A stretch of DNA of 64,000 nucleotides, taken from positions 204,043 to 268,042 of the forward strand of contig JAFKAC010000081.1 in the NCBI GenBank assembly GCA_025766275.1, in the 5' to 3' direction. Positions 31,949-44,741 of the stretch are shown piece by piece. This DNA comes from Lactarius indigo. Taxonomy: Eukaryota > Basidiomycota > Agaricomycetes > Russulales > Russulaceae. Each line of letters starts with the position of its first letter. The first letter of the stretch is position 1. The notes under the pieces are model-generated. The model worked only from the letters and a program-made list of their open reading frames with translations, did not search any database and was not told the origin of the DNA. A program made the position numbers and the translations under genes.

Positions 31949-34900
31949 ATGTCCCAGATACCAGCCACGGCCACAGCTTCCTCACGCTTCCAAGCCATAT
32001 TCAATGCTGCCTTGCAATCGTATCAAAAGCAGACAAAGAAAGACCTTATTACACATCCACTTTCCTCCCAGTTGCAATCATGTGACTCAACTAGTGCCAT
32101 CCTTGCCGTGCTTCAAGACCAAGTTCGGGAATTCGACCAAGCTCGCAGTAGCGATGAGAGGTTGACAAAGTGGTTGATTCCAACTGTGAACGTCTTGTAT
32201 GCGTTTTCTGCCGCCGTCTCCGAGGGAGTCGGTCTGGTAAGTCTCGATATTTAAGCCAACACAAGCATCTCTGATATGTATTTTGTAGGTATTTTCGCCT
32301 GCGAAAGTGATCTCTGCGGGCATCGGTGTCTTCCTTTTAGCGAGCACCCTATTTCTTCTTCAAACGGATCGTTCTGATGTTGAAGGTCTTATAGGCTGCT
32401 AAGGATGTTGCGGCGAGCCAAGACACTCTCGCAGAACTGTTCGAACGCATCGGATTCTTTTTCAGCCGGCTCGAAACTTACACAGAAGTGACACCGACTG
32501 CGGCGATGACAAACATAATCACTAAGATAATGGTGGAGGTGCTTACGATCTTTGGGATCGCAACGAAAGAATTAAGGCGCGGATCAGCAAGTAAGTTTCC
32601 GATTGGCCGTCTATCGATCTCTACTGAAGTCCGCGTAGAAAAGTTCCTGAAGAGATTGGCTGGAAGGGCTGATCTGGAGGATGCGGTAAAGAAGCTAGAC
32701 CGATTGACGCAAGAAGAGGCTCGAATGGCGCTTGCAGAGGTCCTGAAGATCACACATATCGTCCACGATGATGTAAAAGTAGTCGACGGTAAAGTAGGGA
32801 GCATGGGTGACAAGGTCCAAGCAGTTATTGACGGTGCGCGGTGCATGTCTAGCCAGTTTCCGACACCTTTTAACATTTTTAAGTTCAGATGGCAAGGAAG
32901 CGAGAGTAATTATCCAACAGACAGCAAATAACGTAGACGAAGTCAAGTGTTCGTGATCTCCCGGCATCGCCGTTGTTCGCTGCTCGCGCTTACATCTGTT
33001 CACAGGGAACCAGATAAGACAGCTCCTACGAATGTGGCTCTCTCCCGCGGATCCGTCTACAAACCACAACATTGCACGAAAGGCTCAACACAAGGGAACG
33101 GCCGTGTGGTTCTTTCAGGGTAGCATCTTCGTCGAATGGAAGTCTAGTGGGTCCCTCTTGTGGATCCACGGAAAGCGTGCGTGTCTGTCGGCGTTTTTCG
33201 CGCTCGTGCTTTCTGACAACAATTTTCGTAGCGGGCTCTGGGAAAAGCGTTATCTGGTATGTCGTTCTTTGCCTGCTTTCCTTTTGGAGCTTATTTTTCG
33301 CCAGTTCTTCCGTCATTCAGGACATCATGGTTGTTTGCGAAGCCGAATCAGCTATTATGGCCTACTTTTACTTCGATTTCAGGGATCTCAGCAAACAAAC
33401 CTGTCACGACCTGCTCCTTTCCCTCGTATCCCAGCTTTCTACTCGCTCTAGTCCTTACTGTGACATACTTCACCGCGTTTACAAGGCACACGAAAATGGC
33501 ACTCGACAGCCGAGTGACGACATTTTGAAGGAATGCCTTAAAGAGATGCTGACACTACCGGGGCAGGGCCCAACTTTCATTATCCTTGATGCGCTCGATG
33601 AATGTCCAGATTCATCCGGGATCCCGTCTCCTCGTGACGAGGTCCTCCAACTCGTGAAGGAACTTGTCGACCTTCAGCTGCAAGGACTTCACATTTGCGC
33701 GACCAGTCGCCCAGAGGTCGACATCCGAGCTGTCCTTGAGTCGCTAGCGTTTCGTTCGGTCTCCCTTCATAACCAAAGTGGGCAAAAATCGGACATCGCT
33801 GACTACGTTCAAAACTTTGTCCACTCATCCTCGAGTGCGGCGATGAGGAGATGGAGAGCAGACGATAAAAATCTTGTCATCGAGACACTGACAGAAAGAG
33901 CCGATGGAATGTGAGAGCACCGAACTATTCTATGCTCACTGCAGTTTCTTACGTTGTTGCGCAGGTTTAGATGGGTATTTTGCCAGTTGGACGCGTTGCG
34001 ACATTGCTTCCCACCGAATCTTCGTCAATTTCTTAATGAACTACCTGAGTCCCTGGACGAGACATACGAGCGAATATTGAGGGGCATCACGAAAGCTCAA
34101 AAAGATAACGCTCATCGTCTGTTACAGTGCCTTGCTGTAGCTGTTCGGCCGCTTCGAGTCCAGGAGCTCGCGGAACTATTGGCATTCGATTTCCAAGCGT
34201 CGAGCTCGAGAGGGATCCCGAAGTTGAAGGAGGACTGGCGGTGGGATGACCAAGAGGAAGCCGTACTTTCGACGTGTTCAAGTTTGATTGCCATCGTTCC
34301 TAGCGGTCATTCCCACGTGGTGCAATTCTCGCACTTTTCGGTGAAAGAATACCTCACGTCTCCTCGTCTTGCGCGATCACATGGAGATGTTTCCCGGTTT
34401 TATATTGATCTGGACGCGGCACATACGATCCTGGCACAGGCATGCCTGGGTACCCTGCTCCGTTTGGACGAACACGTTAGTGCCGAAGAGTTTCCTCTGG
34501 CTGAATACGCTGCTCGACACTGGGTGGACCACGCACGATTCGAAAAAGTGTCATCACGTGTACGGCATGGTATAGATGATCTATTCGACAGTTCAAAGCC
34601 ACATTTCGCGGCGTGGCTTCGGGTGCACGACATCGACGAATACTGGGGCTTTTTCTCATCCTCGCGGCCAGATGGTCTTGGTTCCCCGCTTTACTATGCC
34701 GCATTGTGTGGATTTTATGACCTGGCAGAACGTCTTATTATGGAGCATCCCGAACAAGTAATTGCAAGTGGTGGTATCCTACTGGCCCCGTTTCCGGCAG
34801 CTTTGTCTAAGGAACACTTTGGAGTCGCGAATTTACTCCTCAAGCATAGTTCAGACGTAGATGTTCGAGGCGAATATGAGAGGACTCCGCTATACATTGC

Positions 34901-35384
34901 ATCGATCAATGGAGACGTCGGCACCATGCGGTGGCTTCTCAATCATGGCGCGGATAAAAATGCTCGGAACGCTGCCGGGCGGACACCACTGCACATCGCG
35001 GCAGGTAGTAAACATCTCGAGGCTGTTCAGGTGCTACTTGAACATGGCGCAGACGTCAACTCGCGAAATAGCGGTGGCAGAACCCCGTTACACGACACTA
35101 TATTTCGTTCCAGTGGTTCTGAGGATGGAAAGTTCATCGGGGTCGTGCGGCGACTACTAGAACATGGGGCGGACCCAAATGCGCGTGGCCACAACCACTC
35201 AACTCCGTTACACGAAGCCTCATCCAAAGGGTTACTCGAGGCCGCTCGAGTGCTACTCAGTTTCGGATCGAATATAGATGAGAAGGATGGGGAGGGAAGG
35301 ACCCCATTTCAAGTGGCTTCGTCAAGAGGATACCACGAAATGACGAAACTTCTATTAGAACATGGTGCTGTGGATCAGCCGTAG
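31949..35384 (+). CDS. NLR-E: Goodbye-NACHT-ankyrin NOD-like receptor (1003 aa), inverted copy
   Basis: Nine exons: 31949..32236, 32289..32339, 32395..32590, 32639..32833, 32889..32948, 33006..33176, 33232..33256, 33305..33910, 33965..35384. The sum is 3012 nt, one open frame. Goodbye domain at residues 1-243, linker 244-318, P-loop GKPGSGKS about 319-326, Walker B FIILDALDECPD about 420-431, FSHFSVKEYL about 652, and seven ankyrin repeats from about 770 to the end. Repeat consensus is TPLHxAAxxxxLEAVxxLLEHGADVN. It lacks the seven-residue DEKVQRV segment found near the end of the Goodbye domain in the other three. The intron 2 donor (GCGAGC) is the weakest of the set. It is followed by an inverted LCB1 3' fragment, so the whole cassette is flipped relative to B-D. 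Confidence 0.9.
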
Positions 35385-35747
35385 CTTGTGCGTTTACGCG
35401 TTCACGTCACGGTCACCGACACGTAGAAAGTTATTAATACCAGAGGTCTTTGTATAACTGTTAGATAAAGCCGGAAGTGCGTTTCTGAGTTGAACGATGA
35501 TCGGTCGACGAACCTCACCGATATCCCGTGACCCACATACACCCTGAGAAGGAAGGCGGCGTTCGGCCCCATCCGGCGAGGCGCAACATGCTTTTTTACT
35601 GACGTAGGTTTAGCTGTTCGTGCATTACTGTAATAGAGATAGCGTTCCACACAAGTGTAGGAGAGTGATATAGACTGTAAAGGGCGGGAGAAAAGAAAAG
35701 TACGACGGGAGAGCTCCGGATCGGCACGCGGTGGGCAGTAGGCGCAC
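35385..35747. repeat. Conserved 3' flank of the NLR cassette, inverted copy
   Basis: Reverse-oriented relative to the flanks at 4848-5247, 10220-10592 and 15306-15724. It shares the TTTGTATAACTGTTAGATAA and AAGCCGGAAGTG segments. It lies between the convergent NLR-E and LCB1 fragment, as in the other cassettes. Confidence 0.65.
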
Positions 35748-36230
35748 TCATTTGCGCTTCGCAACGGCGGCCTCAGTGACCTCGGCAGCGAACTCGCACT
35801 CCTTGTGCGACAGTGCCGCCGTTATAGCGAGGCGGATGTTCGGATGCGCCTCAACTAGTTCCTGCCCGCACACCCAGCGTGGGTACGTGACCACTTGCCC
35901 TGCGCGAACGCCTCCTCCACGATGTCCTGCAGCAGGTGCTCCTCACCCACGCGATGTCGAACGACGGCGCATCGCGCAGCGCAGCGATTGCGGGGTTAAG
36001 TGGCTTCGCAGATGCGGATATGGATGCAGAAGACGTCGCCTCAGAACGCAGGTGGATGTGGATGATCGGCGAGGCGCTGGGACGGGATCGTGACGGCCTT
36101 GACCCAGTAGAGAACAGCTCACGCCGCAGGTTCTCCTCCAGCGGCGTACTCAGGATTGACACCGTGTGCCACAAGATGTTGATGCCATCCTCGGTGGGGA
36201 GTGTGAGGGGCGTCGGGACGGCGATGGAGA
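35748..36230 (-). pseudogene. LCB1: LCB1 3'-end fragment, inverted copy
   Basis: On the minus strand it reads TEDGINILWHTVSILSTPLE, then SPIIHIHLRS, DAPSFDIA, EEHLLQDIVEEAFAQG, CGQELVEAHPNIRLAITAAL and a final VAKRK stop. These are consecutive blocks of the Lcb1 C-terminus, but in at least three different frames, with a 2-nt insertion after DIA. The N-terminal part is missing. The junction to the unrelated upstream DNA of the dehydratase gene lies near 36230-36300. Confidence 0.75.
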
Positions 36231-36371
36231 AGACGAAGGATGTGTATTTGAGGTCATCTTTGAGGTCATAGTTGCTTCTCCGCCAAAACAGGGACACTCG
36301 TTACCAGTTTGGTGCTTGAAAAAGAGTCCGATATGTTGTCACGTGCATGATCACCTTCAGCCATTACGACG

Positions 36372-38104
36372 ATGACCCTCCCCGTCAACCTCAACTCCCA
36401 CAAAACACAACTCCTACTCACAGCAGCGGCCACAGCATTCACAACATATTCACTCCTTTCCATTTATCAATCTCGCTCCCGCCAGAAGCGACGCAACGAC
36501 CTTGCCGAGGACATAAAACGTTCTCTATCCGAACAAACCTCCTCTAACCGCGTACAACCCTCTCCATCATCACTACTCCCTGCCCCTGGCACCGAATATG
36601 CAGAGAATCTTGTGCGTGAGCAGCTCGCGCGCAACTATGCCTTCCTCGGGGAGGAGGGCGTCGCGCGTGTGCGCAGTGCGTCGGTCGTGATCGTTGGCTG
36701 CGGTGGCGTTGGCAGCTGGGCGGCAGTTATGCTTGCGCGTTCTGGGGTCGCACGGCTACGACTGATTGACTTCGACTACGTGACGCTCTCCTCTCTAAAC
36801 CGCCATGCGACTGCGGGGCTCGCGGATGTCGGCACGCCGAAAGTGCAATGCGTAGCACGTGCGCTGCGAGGTATTGCGCCATTCGTGCAGGTTGACCCAC
36901 GAGTAGAGCTGTGGCGTGGTGGTGCAGACGGTGTGGATCTCCTCGACGGCGCGGATTGGGTTGTCGGTATGTGCTCTCAATGGCGCTTGTCGTTATGAAA
37001 TTTTTTTTGGGAAGATAACAACTGACGAATTGATGAAGATGCAATCGACAATATTGGTACAAAGGTAGAGCTACTTGCGTACTGTGTACGGAATAACATC
37101 AAGGTATTCTCGTCCATGGGTGCAGGCACCAAGTCCGACCCAACGCGCATCCAAATAGCAGACCTCTCTGCGACACATTACGACCCACTTGCACGTGCTG
37201 TGCGCCAGCGCCTCCGTGCCGTCCTCTCTCGGTCGTCTCCACCCTCGCCCCTCTCGTGCCCCGACCGCGACACCGACTCAGACCCGGACGCACCTTCGCC
37301 GTCCTCAACAAGCGCGTACTCGATTCCGGTGGTGTACTCAACCGAGGTTCCTGGCGATGTTGCGCTTCTCCCGCTGGCCTACGCGGAACTGGCTAAAGGC
37401 TCTGTGGATGAGCTCGCGCCGCTTCGCGACTTCCGCGTGCGGATTTTGCCGGTGCTCGGGCCGTTGCCGGCGCTCTTTGGCCTGCACATAGCGACGTACG
37501 TGCTTTGCGAACTCGCGGGACGCCCGCTGGAGCGCCCCTTACCCGTGCGCCACCGCAAGAAGTTGTACGAGCGGATGTGGAAAGATCTGCTACATCGCGA
37601 GTCGCGCATTGCACGCAAACAGATCAAGTTTGTCCTTTTCTACCTGTTCTGTCCGCTGCTCTCCGAGAGCTTATTTCCCCGGACTTTAGCACACTCCCTT
37701 TGACGATCGCGGACATCGCGCTGCTGTACGAAGACTTCGCGCTCGGGCGGTCGATCGTCCCGCCTCAGGCGGCGTGCGTGCGACCTGCGCTTGTGCGCTG
37801 GGACCCCTGCGCGCCGCTCAGTCTCGAGAACTGCGTGGTCGCGGAGTTCAAGGAGGCAGAGCGCGCTGTGCGGTCCGTGTTCGCAACTCCCCAAGACGGC
37901 GAGATCCGTGACGACGGGATTCCGACAAATGCTCTCCCTCCCAATGACCACGTCGATGCGCTGGGAGAGCCGATCGATATGGCTCTGCTACTTCAGGGCG
38001 TCGTCCCCACCAGCCCAGAGGAGTTATGGGGCGTTGAAGCTGCTAAGATTGCGCAAAATCGCATCGCCCAGGCGCGGCGCTTCCGGGAATGGGCACTACA
38101 CTAG
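36372..38104 (+). CDS. TCD2: tRNA threonylcarbamoyladenosine dehydratase (TCD family, 532 aa)
   Basis: Three exons: 36372..36966, 37039..37627, 37690..38104, summing to 1599 nt. It begins with a short hydrophobic segment (residues 13-32), matching the mitochondrial outer-membrane anchor of yeast Tcd1/Tcd2. The E1-like ATP-binding fold shows VVIVGCGGVGSWAAVMLARSG, DFDYVTLSSLNRHA, DAIDNIGTK after intron 1, and SMGAGTKSDPTRIQIADLS. The enzyme uses ATP to convert t6A at tRNA position 37 to cyclic ct6A (family knowledge). A Ser/Pro/Asp-rich insert lies around residues 280-305. I cannot tell Tcd1 from Tcd2, so the symbol is approximate. Confidence 0.88.
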
Positions 38105-41046
38105 GCTTTCATGACTAAATCAATACATCAAAAATCAAGTCTCGTAAAACACACGGTACTATAGACTTCCATATGAAACTTAATTGGCCAATCGACCTTC
38201 TAATCATGCTGGGTCCGACGCGAAACCACAAGCATTCGAACCCATCTTGAGAGCAGACCCAGTCAAGTTGTGACGAGAATTTGAAAATCAGGTGATCATA
38301 GGCATGGTTTCGTTCCGAATTGTCATGGTCCAGGTGATATCGGCAATATCCGAGTTTATCTGCGCGTCTATCGTCACTGGCGCTCGCTGTCGTCTTCCTG
38401 GGAGGCCTGAACATGAGCTGGTAACTTATCTATGTGAGGGGACTTCCATGATTCAGAGCGGACAACACCGTTCCAGTCCCGCCATGATTTTTCGGAGCTT
38501 CAGGCCTTCAGGACTGGTGGCTTGAACTGACATTCAAAACATTCAACCTCACAGTCTGTATCCCAAAAATGGTCGAAAGACTCCAAAACTGCCCTACTTT
38601 TAATCAGCCGTTATGCAGGGCGCTACCATAGTAGTAGTACCTTCCATCCGTCGCATCCGAGTCATTTTACAGTAACAACATTCATTCGAACCACAGGTAT
38701 GAGCCCCAGTGCGTTGGCCTGATAGTAGACCCCGAGGTGTATCGACTCTGATATCGAAGGCACCCTAGACTGTTGTCTTTTCCATGACTACTGTCTCCAG
38801 ACGCATTCAACCCGCATGGTCCCGATGAATCCCCCACGTACTCTCCGACGATCCAGGTGCAGACGTTGTTCTCCGCTCCGGTGACTCTCAAGTATTTCGG
38901 GTGCAAGCTCAAGCTTTATATCATCAGGAGTTCCACCGTTCTTGGGGGGCTGATACGAGCTCATCCCAGAAATGAACGTGACTACATCTCTCACTTTGGA
39001 TTACCTGATGACGTTGAACATTTCAGAGACGCTTCGCGACTGTTTGAAGGATGGGCACTGCACGAACCTTCCAACTTCCGGAAAGGTTGCAGAGATCAAC
39101 TAGTCTCGTGCTTCGAATCGTCCCTTGGTAGTCTCAAAGGCCCGTCAAAAATATGAATCAACTGTCTTGGAAGCAAGGCCCAGTCGTTGACTAAGGGTGC
39201 ACCCGCACTCCCCACTTGGGTGTACGACCTTTTTTCGCCGCAAATCGAAGAGTAAGATTTCGCACGTCGACTCATCAAACCCTCGATCATTTGCTCGAAA
39301 TACCTGAAGGCTCTGCTGGAGCACGCAGCTTGAAGATATCCAGGAAAATGGATGTTCTGCCTAGAGAAACACGCTATGAATGGGGAAGACTATTGCGTGC
39401 AACTGGAGCGGGCAATAACCCGTGCTCGGGAGAAGGCATGTATCGTATTTCTAGGGTTTCCCTGGTATCTGAACACGCCTTGTACTTCTCCCAACTTGCA
39501 GACGCCGTTCAATTTAACTTTAGGCAACGCTACGGCCCGTGCAGTCATGGAACTGGCTACGCAGATTCTAGTCGATGGGAACCCTTCTTGATGAGAGAGA
39601 TCGAAGTCATGTACCAGCGATAGTTGAGTGTGCGCGTATTTTGTAGAGTAGTGAACCGACTACGAATGACAGCCGAATCCCCTCCAAACCAAGCGCTCTA
39701 GCCGAACAGTCTCAACGGCGTGTTGAAACAAGTGTTGAAATAGCAGCTTCGAGGTACGATCATATTTACTCTGCTCTTTGGTACGGCGCGTGCGGCGCGC
39801 CGGCCATCCAGTCGTCCGTTTGAACCTGGGTGTAGGGTATATGATGAATCGATGAAGAGGCAGGGAGAATCGCTCATCTTCGATAATTTGACACACTGAC
39901 ACACGGCGGCACCAAGTACAGTACTGGCACAAATCGATAATTCATAAGGATCGATCACATGATCACATGATCCGGGTCTGTGGAAACACCATCAGCGGAC
40001 AACCACGGCTCATATCCTCAGCCGTCGCGTATGGAACAACGTGATACCGACCTCAACGAGGAGGTCCTAAGTTGGCTCAATCAATCGGACTGCCAGTGGC
40101 AACGAACGTATTGACTCTGCACGGTGACGACTCGACCACCTCGAAAAATAGCAGCAGACTTCCATAGCTATGAGATTTTGTGGCAAGACGCTGGTAATAC
40201 ACGTGGTGACGGTGACGAAGTAAAGCATGGCGAGTGGGGAGTCGAGATAAGCGCCGCCCCATGTCGGAACACTTCTCGAAATTTCTGTTTTGCGCATCGA
40301 TTGTGCGGCAAGCGGTTCTCCGCCCATCAGACTTGTCATCAGATCCACAAACTTTTTTTTTTCAGCCAGAAGACGGAAACCCCAATATGATGGTGTTCTA
40401 CCGTGTCCATCGCCCCCCTACTCATCAATCTCACCTCTCTCCCCAACAACACGCGTGTGTCCGAAAGCGACATGTGGTTGCTTGTATTCTTCTTCTTCTA
40501 TGACGACCTTTCTCAACTCTCGCATGTGGTGCGGTTTATGGGCCAGTTATGTGGAAGATATTCGGTGTACTGTCCAGGTACTGGCACATATAATAGCTCT
40601 TGTACTAGAACACGGCGTGGCAGGTCCATACGAGGTACGTTCAAACGCAGTTTCGAGCCATACCGGATCTGTTCACGTTGGTCCATACATCCCTCATTCT
40701 GGGACTAAGGGGCAGTACCAGATGTTTGGAGCTCGCAGGCGTAGGATTAGGTCCAACGTCGTCATATTTTTCCCGCTACGCAAATAGTCGATCGGGGAGA
40801 AGGGACAAACACGATACGAGACCAACACATATATTCGAAACTAATTCGAGAACCCTTCACAGTACGGTACACACACGAAGAAACGAAACCAGATCGAAAC
40901 TGATATAGGAAAGACCATCACTAAGCGAACACAGGAAAAGCAGGAGTCGTCCGTGGCGCTACACCGCAGACACGTACATGCAGTGGGGCCGATGAAAGGA
41001 AGAAAAAAAAAATAGAGATAGAGAAGGTACATATCTCCATCTGCTA
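38105..41046. other. Long region without a recognised gene
   Basis: 2.9 kb. Short ORFs occur on both strands (for example 39216..39623 plus and 38682..38912 minus), but none resembles a known family and I could not chain them through introns. A poly-T tract lies near 40352-40363. A degraded gene or a long 3' UTR or ncRNA cannot be excluded. Confidence 0.4.
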
Positions 41047-42987
41047 TCAGAGTCCTGCGGCCTGCGAATTGTTGCCTTTCGACTTGTTCTTCATCGGTGC
41101 GAACGCCTTCTTCGACTTACTCGGGAGCTCTGCCCTGGCGATCGCGGCAAATGTGGGACCGAGCTCCTCCCCTGTTCTCAGACAATACTCCACCCTCGCC
41201 TGGAAAGCTGCCAATAGCTGCTTGGCCTTATACTTCCTCCATGCTGCCTCGTCTGCCATCGTCTCGCAGCATGCCTTCGTTGCCGAATCGTTGTGACGTT
41301 TCTTCGAGTCTTGGCGGCCGAAATAGATCCCGCAACGCTCGCAGCACTCGATCTCGGCAGGGTGTTTCTCGCAGTCTCTGCAATGGCGGCAAAAGCACGC
41401 CCAGGTCTTGAATCGGTCGGTGGGACACAGCCTGCACTTTATTACACTGACGGCCTCGCGCTCCACGTCGGCCTGGGTGGTCTGGAGCAATAACCGCTGC
41501 CACATTGTCAACGACTTCGGGATCGTGTGGAGACCTTCCGGGTATTCGGCGATCTCCGGATTTCGCGGATCGATCTGCTGCGGCCAACTACTTCCCGTGT
41601 CGTGCTGCGTTTCCTCCTGCTCTCTCTCCTCAGTCCAAGACAGCTGTCTTTGCACAAGGGCTCCCACTGGACCCTGCGGAACGCTAGGTCCCAACAAGGA
41701 TCGATGGTAAAGTCCTCGTGCCGTCGTGGACGCGAGCCTCCCCGCTCCGCGTCCCACCGCCTTGGATTTACCTTTGGTACTTTGTAGGGTCCTGATGGCA
41801 GGTGTACGGCGGGCCCTCTTCGTGGACCGTGCTGCCTCCAAGACCACATCTGTGGTTGGATTTACCCCCTGCTGGGGTAATTCATAGCTGCTGTTATCGT
41901 CATCATCAAGCCCTGCGGAGAGATTACGATAGGCTCCATACCTTTTCCTTCTTCGCTTCCCGAGCACTGTCTCCGAGACCCCTACACCCTCTGTGCTTGT
42001 GTTCTCCATCGTCGATGACACGTTGGCGAGTGTCGCCATATCGAGGTTGGTCTCAATATGACTAAGCGGGATGAATATCGATATGAGGGTGAGATTTTCC
42101 TCCGGTAAACAGAAACGGGGTACTTACGTCTTCCCGTAGTCGTAGGTTGAAACATGACCCGTCTGCCCACTGAAATCGATGCCGTCCCCGATGAACCAAG
42201 AGGGCGGTGTGTGGGCGACTTGTTCCGGCTGGAAGACGTCGGTGAAATCGAATTTTGGGAGAGGGATAGTCGATGATGGAACCTGTAAGAAATCGTGAGC
42301 AGGGCTCCTTGCGTTGGTTCATTGTACTCACGAGCTGTGAGGCTACTGCTTTATATGTGGGAAATAGGAGTCGCTGGTCCCCAGTGCTGTCACTCTGCGG
42401 TGATGTGACTGAACTGATATCTGTCAGCGCTTTTGAATGGTGAGTACGAGGTGTTTTGGAAGCGTAAGGTGGAGACATGCCTGGGGTGAGCGAGAGTGTA
42501 GAATCCCACTCCTTTAGAATTATAAGGTGAGCCGCATTATCAGCTGACCACCATTCGTTGCATGCTTACGGGTAGGTCGAAGATGTTGGCGGCGAGAGGC
42601 GCTGGCATGAGGGCAGTCGCCGCGATAGGTGCTGCGGCGAGATAGTCGAGAGCGGCGCTATTTCCGGGCACGTTCCTGGCTACCGTGGTGGTCCAGTCAA
42701 AATCCTATGACAGAAGTTAGTTCTTTCATCGTGGGGACAAATATGCTCACAAGACCACCTCCAAGCTGGGAGGCCTGAGTTGGTTCGGGGAGCGTGTCAC
42801 CTAGCTCCCAAGCGAGGAGCGCTTCCAGGCCCTCAAAGTCGATATCGATTCCTTCCACCGGCTCGGGCTGGGCGTACCCGGCGTGTTGAGCCCACTGTGC
42901 CATCGAATCGTCCTCTTTGGGACCATCGGGTAGGGGTGATGGTGCGTGGGTTTCGGGAAGGCTGGTGTAGAGGGCGGGAAAGACCAT
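41047..42987 (-). CDS. Cys/His-rich zinc-finger protein, putative transcriptional regulator (573 aa)
   Basis: Five exons: 42987..42751, 42704..42570, 42511..42332, 42282..42128, 42061..41047, summing to 1722 nt in one frame. The N-terminal half is acidic and Pro/Ser/Thr-rich (EGIDIDFEGLEALLAWELGD). The middle has basic patches (GKRRRKRYG, STKRARRTP) that look like nuclear localisation signals. Residues about 440-510 hold a Cys-rich region, CRLCPTDRFKTWACFCRHC then CERCGIYFGRQDSKKRH, the latter compatible with a C2H2-like finger. The start at 42987 was preferred to 43128 because an AT-rich TATA-like element (GATAAAAG) and a pyrimidine-rich leader lie just upstream. DNA binding is inference. 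Confidence 0.65.
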
Positions 42988-43889
42988 TGTGGCTGGGAGG
43001 TTGTATGAGTGATTGTGGGATGTGAACTGGTAGTTTCTTGAGAGGAATTGCGGAGGGGGCGTTGCGCTTTTATCGAGTTCCAGCCACCCCACAGAGGCAT
43101 CGCTGGCATGTTTAGCGAAGGCGACCACAGCCAGGACCGCGTGTGGTATTCACGCGGCCAGGCGGGGGGTCGCCACTCCGCTTTGATGTGACCGTGTGAG
43201 GTCTTTTAATACTCCCCAATTCCTTTGGTTCCGCTGTGCTTAGAACCGCCTCGCGGCGGCCGCGCTTAATATCCCTTCACCAACAATGTCTTTTGACTGT
43301 GATCGGTGGCGTCGTGTCCTTAAGGGTCTTATCTAGGGGAGTTCCCTGACCCGAGAAATTTCCACGGTGAACGAGTGTCTTTGTAGTATCTTTTGCCTTG
43401 TACCTTTCAATGGCAGAGCTCATAGCAAATTTAGACAATAACCACCTCTAGAGAGCCGTCGATAAGAACAAAGGGCCTAGAAATCCTATGACCAGGCTCA
43501 AGTGGCCTGTGACAGACCCACTGGAGCTTCAACGCGCTTGGGCCGGGAACGGCTGTTCTCCACCAAGCCAGGCCCCAATTTTCTTGCATGGTCGAGTCTT
43601 TCGGGAAGTAGGGAAAAGACTGTTCGGTGCGATGGTGCTTCATCATCTCATAGTCTACCAATCCCGCGCAACATCAACTGAACAGACGGGAGAAGGTAGC
43701 AAGTTTTATTGTGCCCTAGGGCTCGTTGTCGCTTCTGACTGGAGAATCACGGTAGATGGGAGGCTGTGATGTGATTGATGGGCGCCGTATGCTTAGCTCT
43801 TTTCGTAGCGATCTAATACACGATGAAAAGGTGTGGGCAGGCGCTCTATCATATAGCTACGGTGTCTGATTAACCGACAGTACCGTGAC
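42988..43889. other. Promoter side of the zinc-finger gene and spacer
   Basis: The first 150 bases are the likely promoter and leader of the zinc-finger gene. No gene is recognisable in the remaining 750 bases. Confidence 0.4.
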
Positions 43890-44430
43890 CTCACTCACGT
43901 CATCAGTGCTTCTCGCGGGCCTGGCAATCCTCATTCCTCTTTTGATCTCTTCGCGCCAGTGTCGCCTGCCACCTGGTCCATCCGGAAATGTAGAAGAAGA
44001 GTTCACAAAAGCCACCTATGCTCGTATTATTTGACAGGTGGAAGAAACAGTACAGTAAGCAACGAACCTGCCAGCAATAACTTGTTCTAAATTCTATGTG
44101 ATGCTTAGATCCTATATTCTCTTTCAAGATTGGGACAATAGTCGTAATTGGTACGGTTAACGAGCACCGGTCTCACCTAATGATTTTACGAAGCAACAGT
44201 CATGAACGACCTCAAGGCTACTTCTGACTTACTAGATAAAAAGGGAGACATTTACCGAGAATAGTCGCGCACGGTTCTGTGCCGTTTTTTCTCCTTCGAT
44301 GCCGAGGAATTTCCGCAGGCATGAGATTTTGTTGGGGGGTAAACGTGGTCATAGTGCTCCCTATGGTGATCACTGGAGAAGAGTAAGGTAAGTTCACTCG
44401 GGCTTCAGAGATGCCCGGAAACTTCATCTC
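43890..44430 (+). pseudogene. Cytochrome P450 N-terminal remnant
   Basis: Reads LLAGLAILIPLLISSRQCR then LPPGPSGNVEEEF, then a stop in place of the first helix. A degraded intron and the GGKRGHSAPYGDHWRRV-like region (the WxxxR of helix C) follow, all shifted in frame. It is a shorter, more decayed sister of the P450 pseudogene at 46.6-49 kb. It ends just before the 3' flank of chloroperoxidase 2. Confidence 0.65.
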
Positions 44431-44741
44431 ATTTTCCTGTTATTTCAGTGTAGTCTTAACACGATGCATATTACCCCACAAGATCACTTTATTCGCTTGA
44501 GCAGTTGGTCCATTCAATTCTCCCACGAATCTTGCCTCGCGAAATGATACCCACCTTCCCCAGGAGTTATGGTGGATTTGGAGCAACTTGGGCCAGACGG
44601 GAACGCATTGCCTGAGCACGACGCTTGCGCGAAGGGCCATCACACTCGGTCAGCTAGATTACCACAAATCCAACGACCAAGATATCCATCAAGAAAAAAA
44701 ACGGATACAGAATGATCAGTACTATGAATCACCGTACCCTA

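Noticed and set aside
36372..36547. Possible E1 ubiquitin-activating enzyme or MoeB call for the gene at 36372-38104
   Set aside because: The length (532 aa), N-terminal membrane segment and SMGAGTKSDPTRIQ region fit the tRNA ct6A dehydratase family better. No catalytic Cys domain or ubiquitin-fold domain is present.
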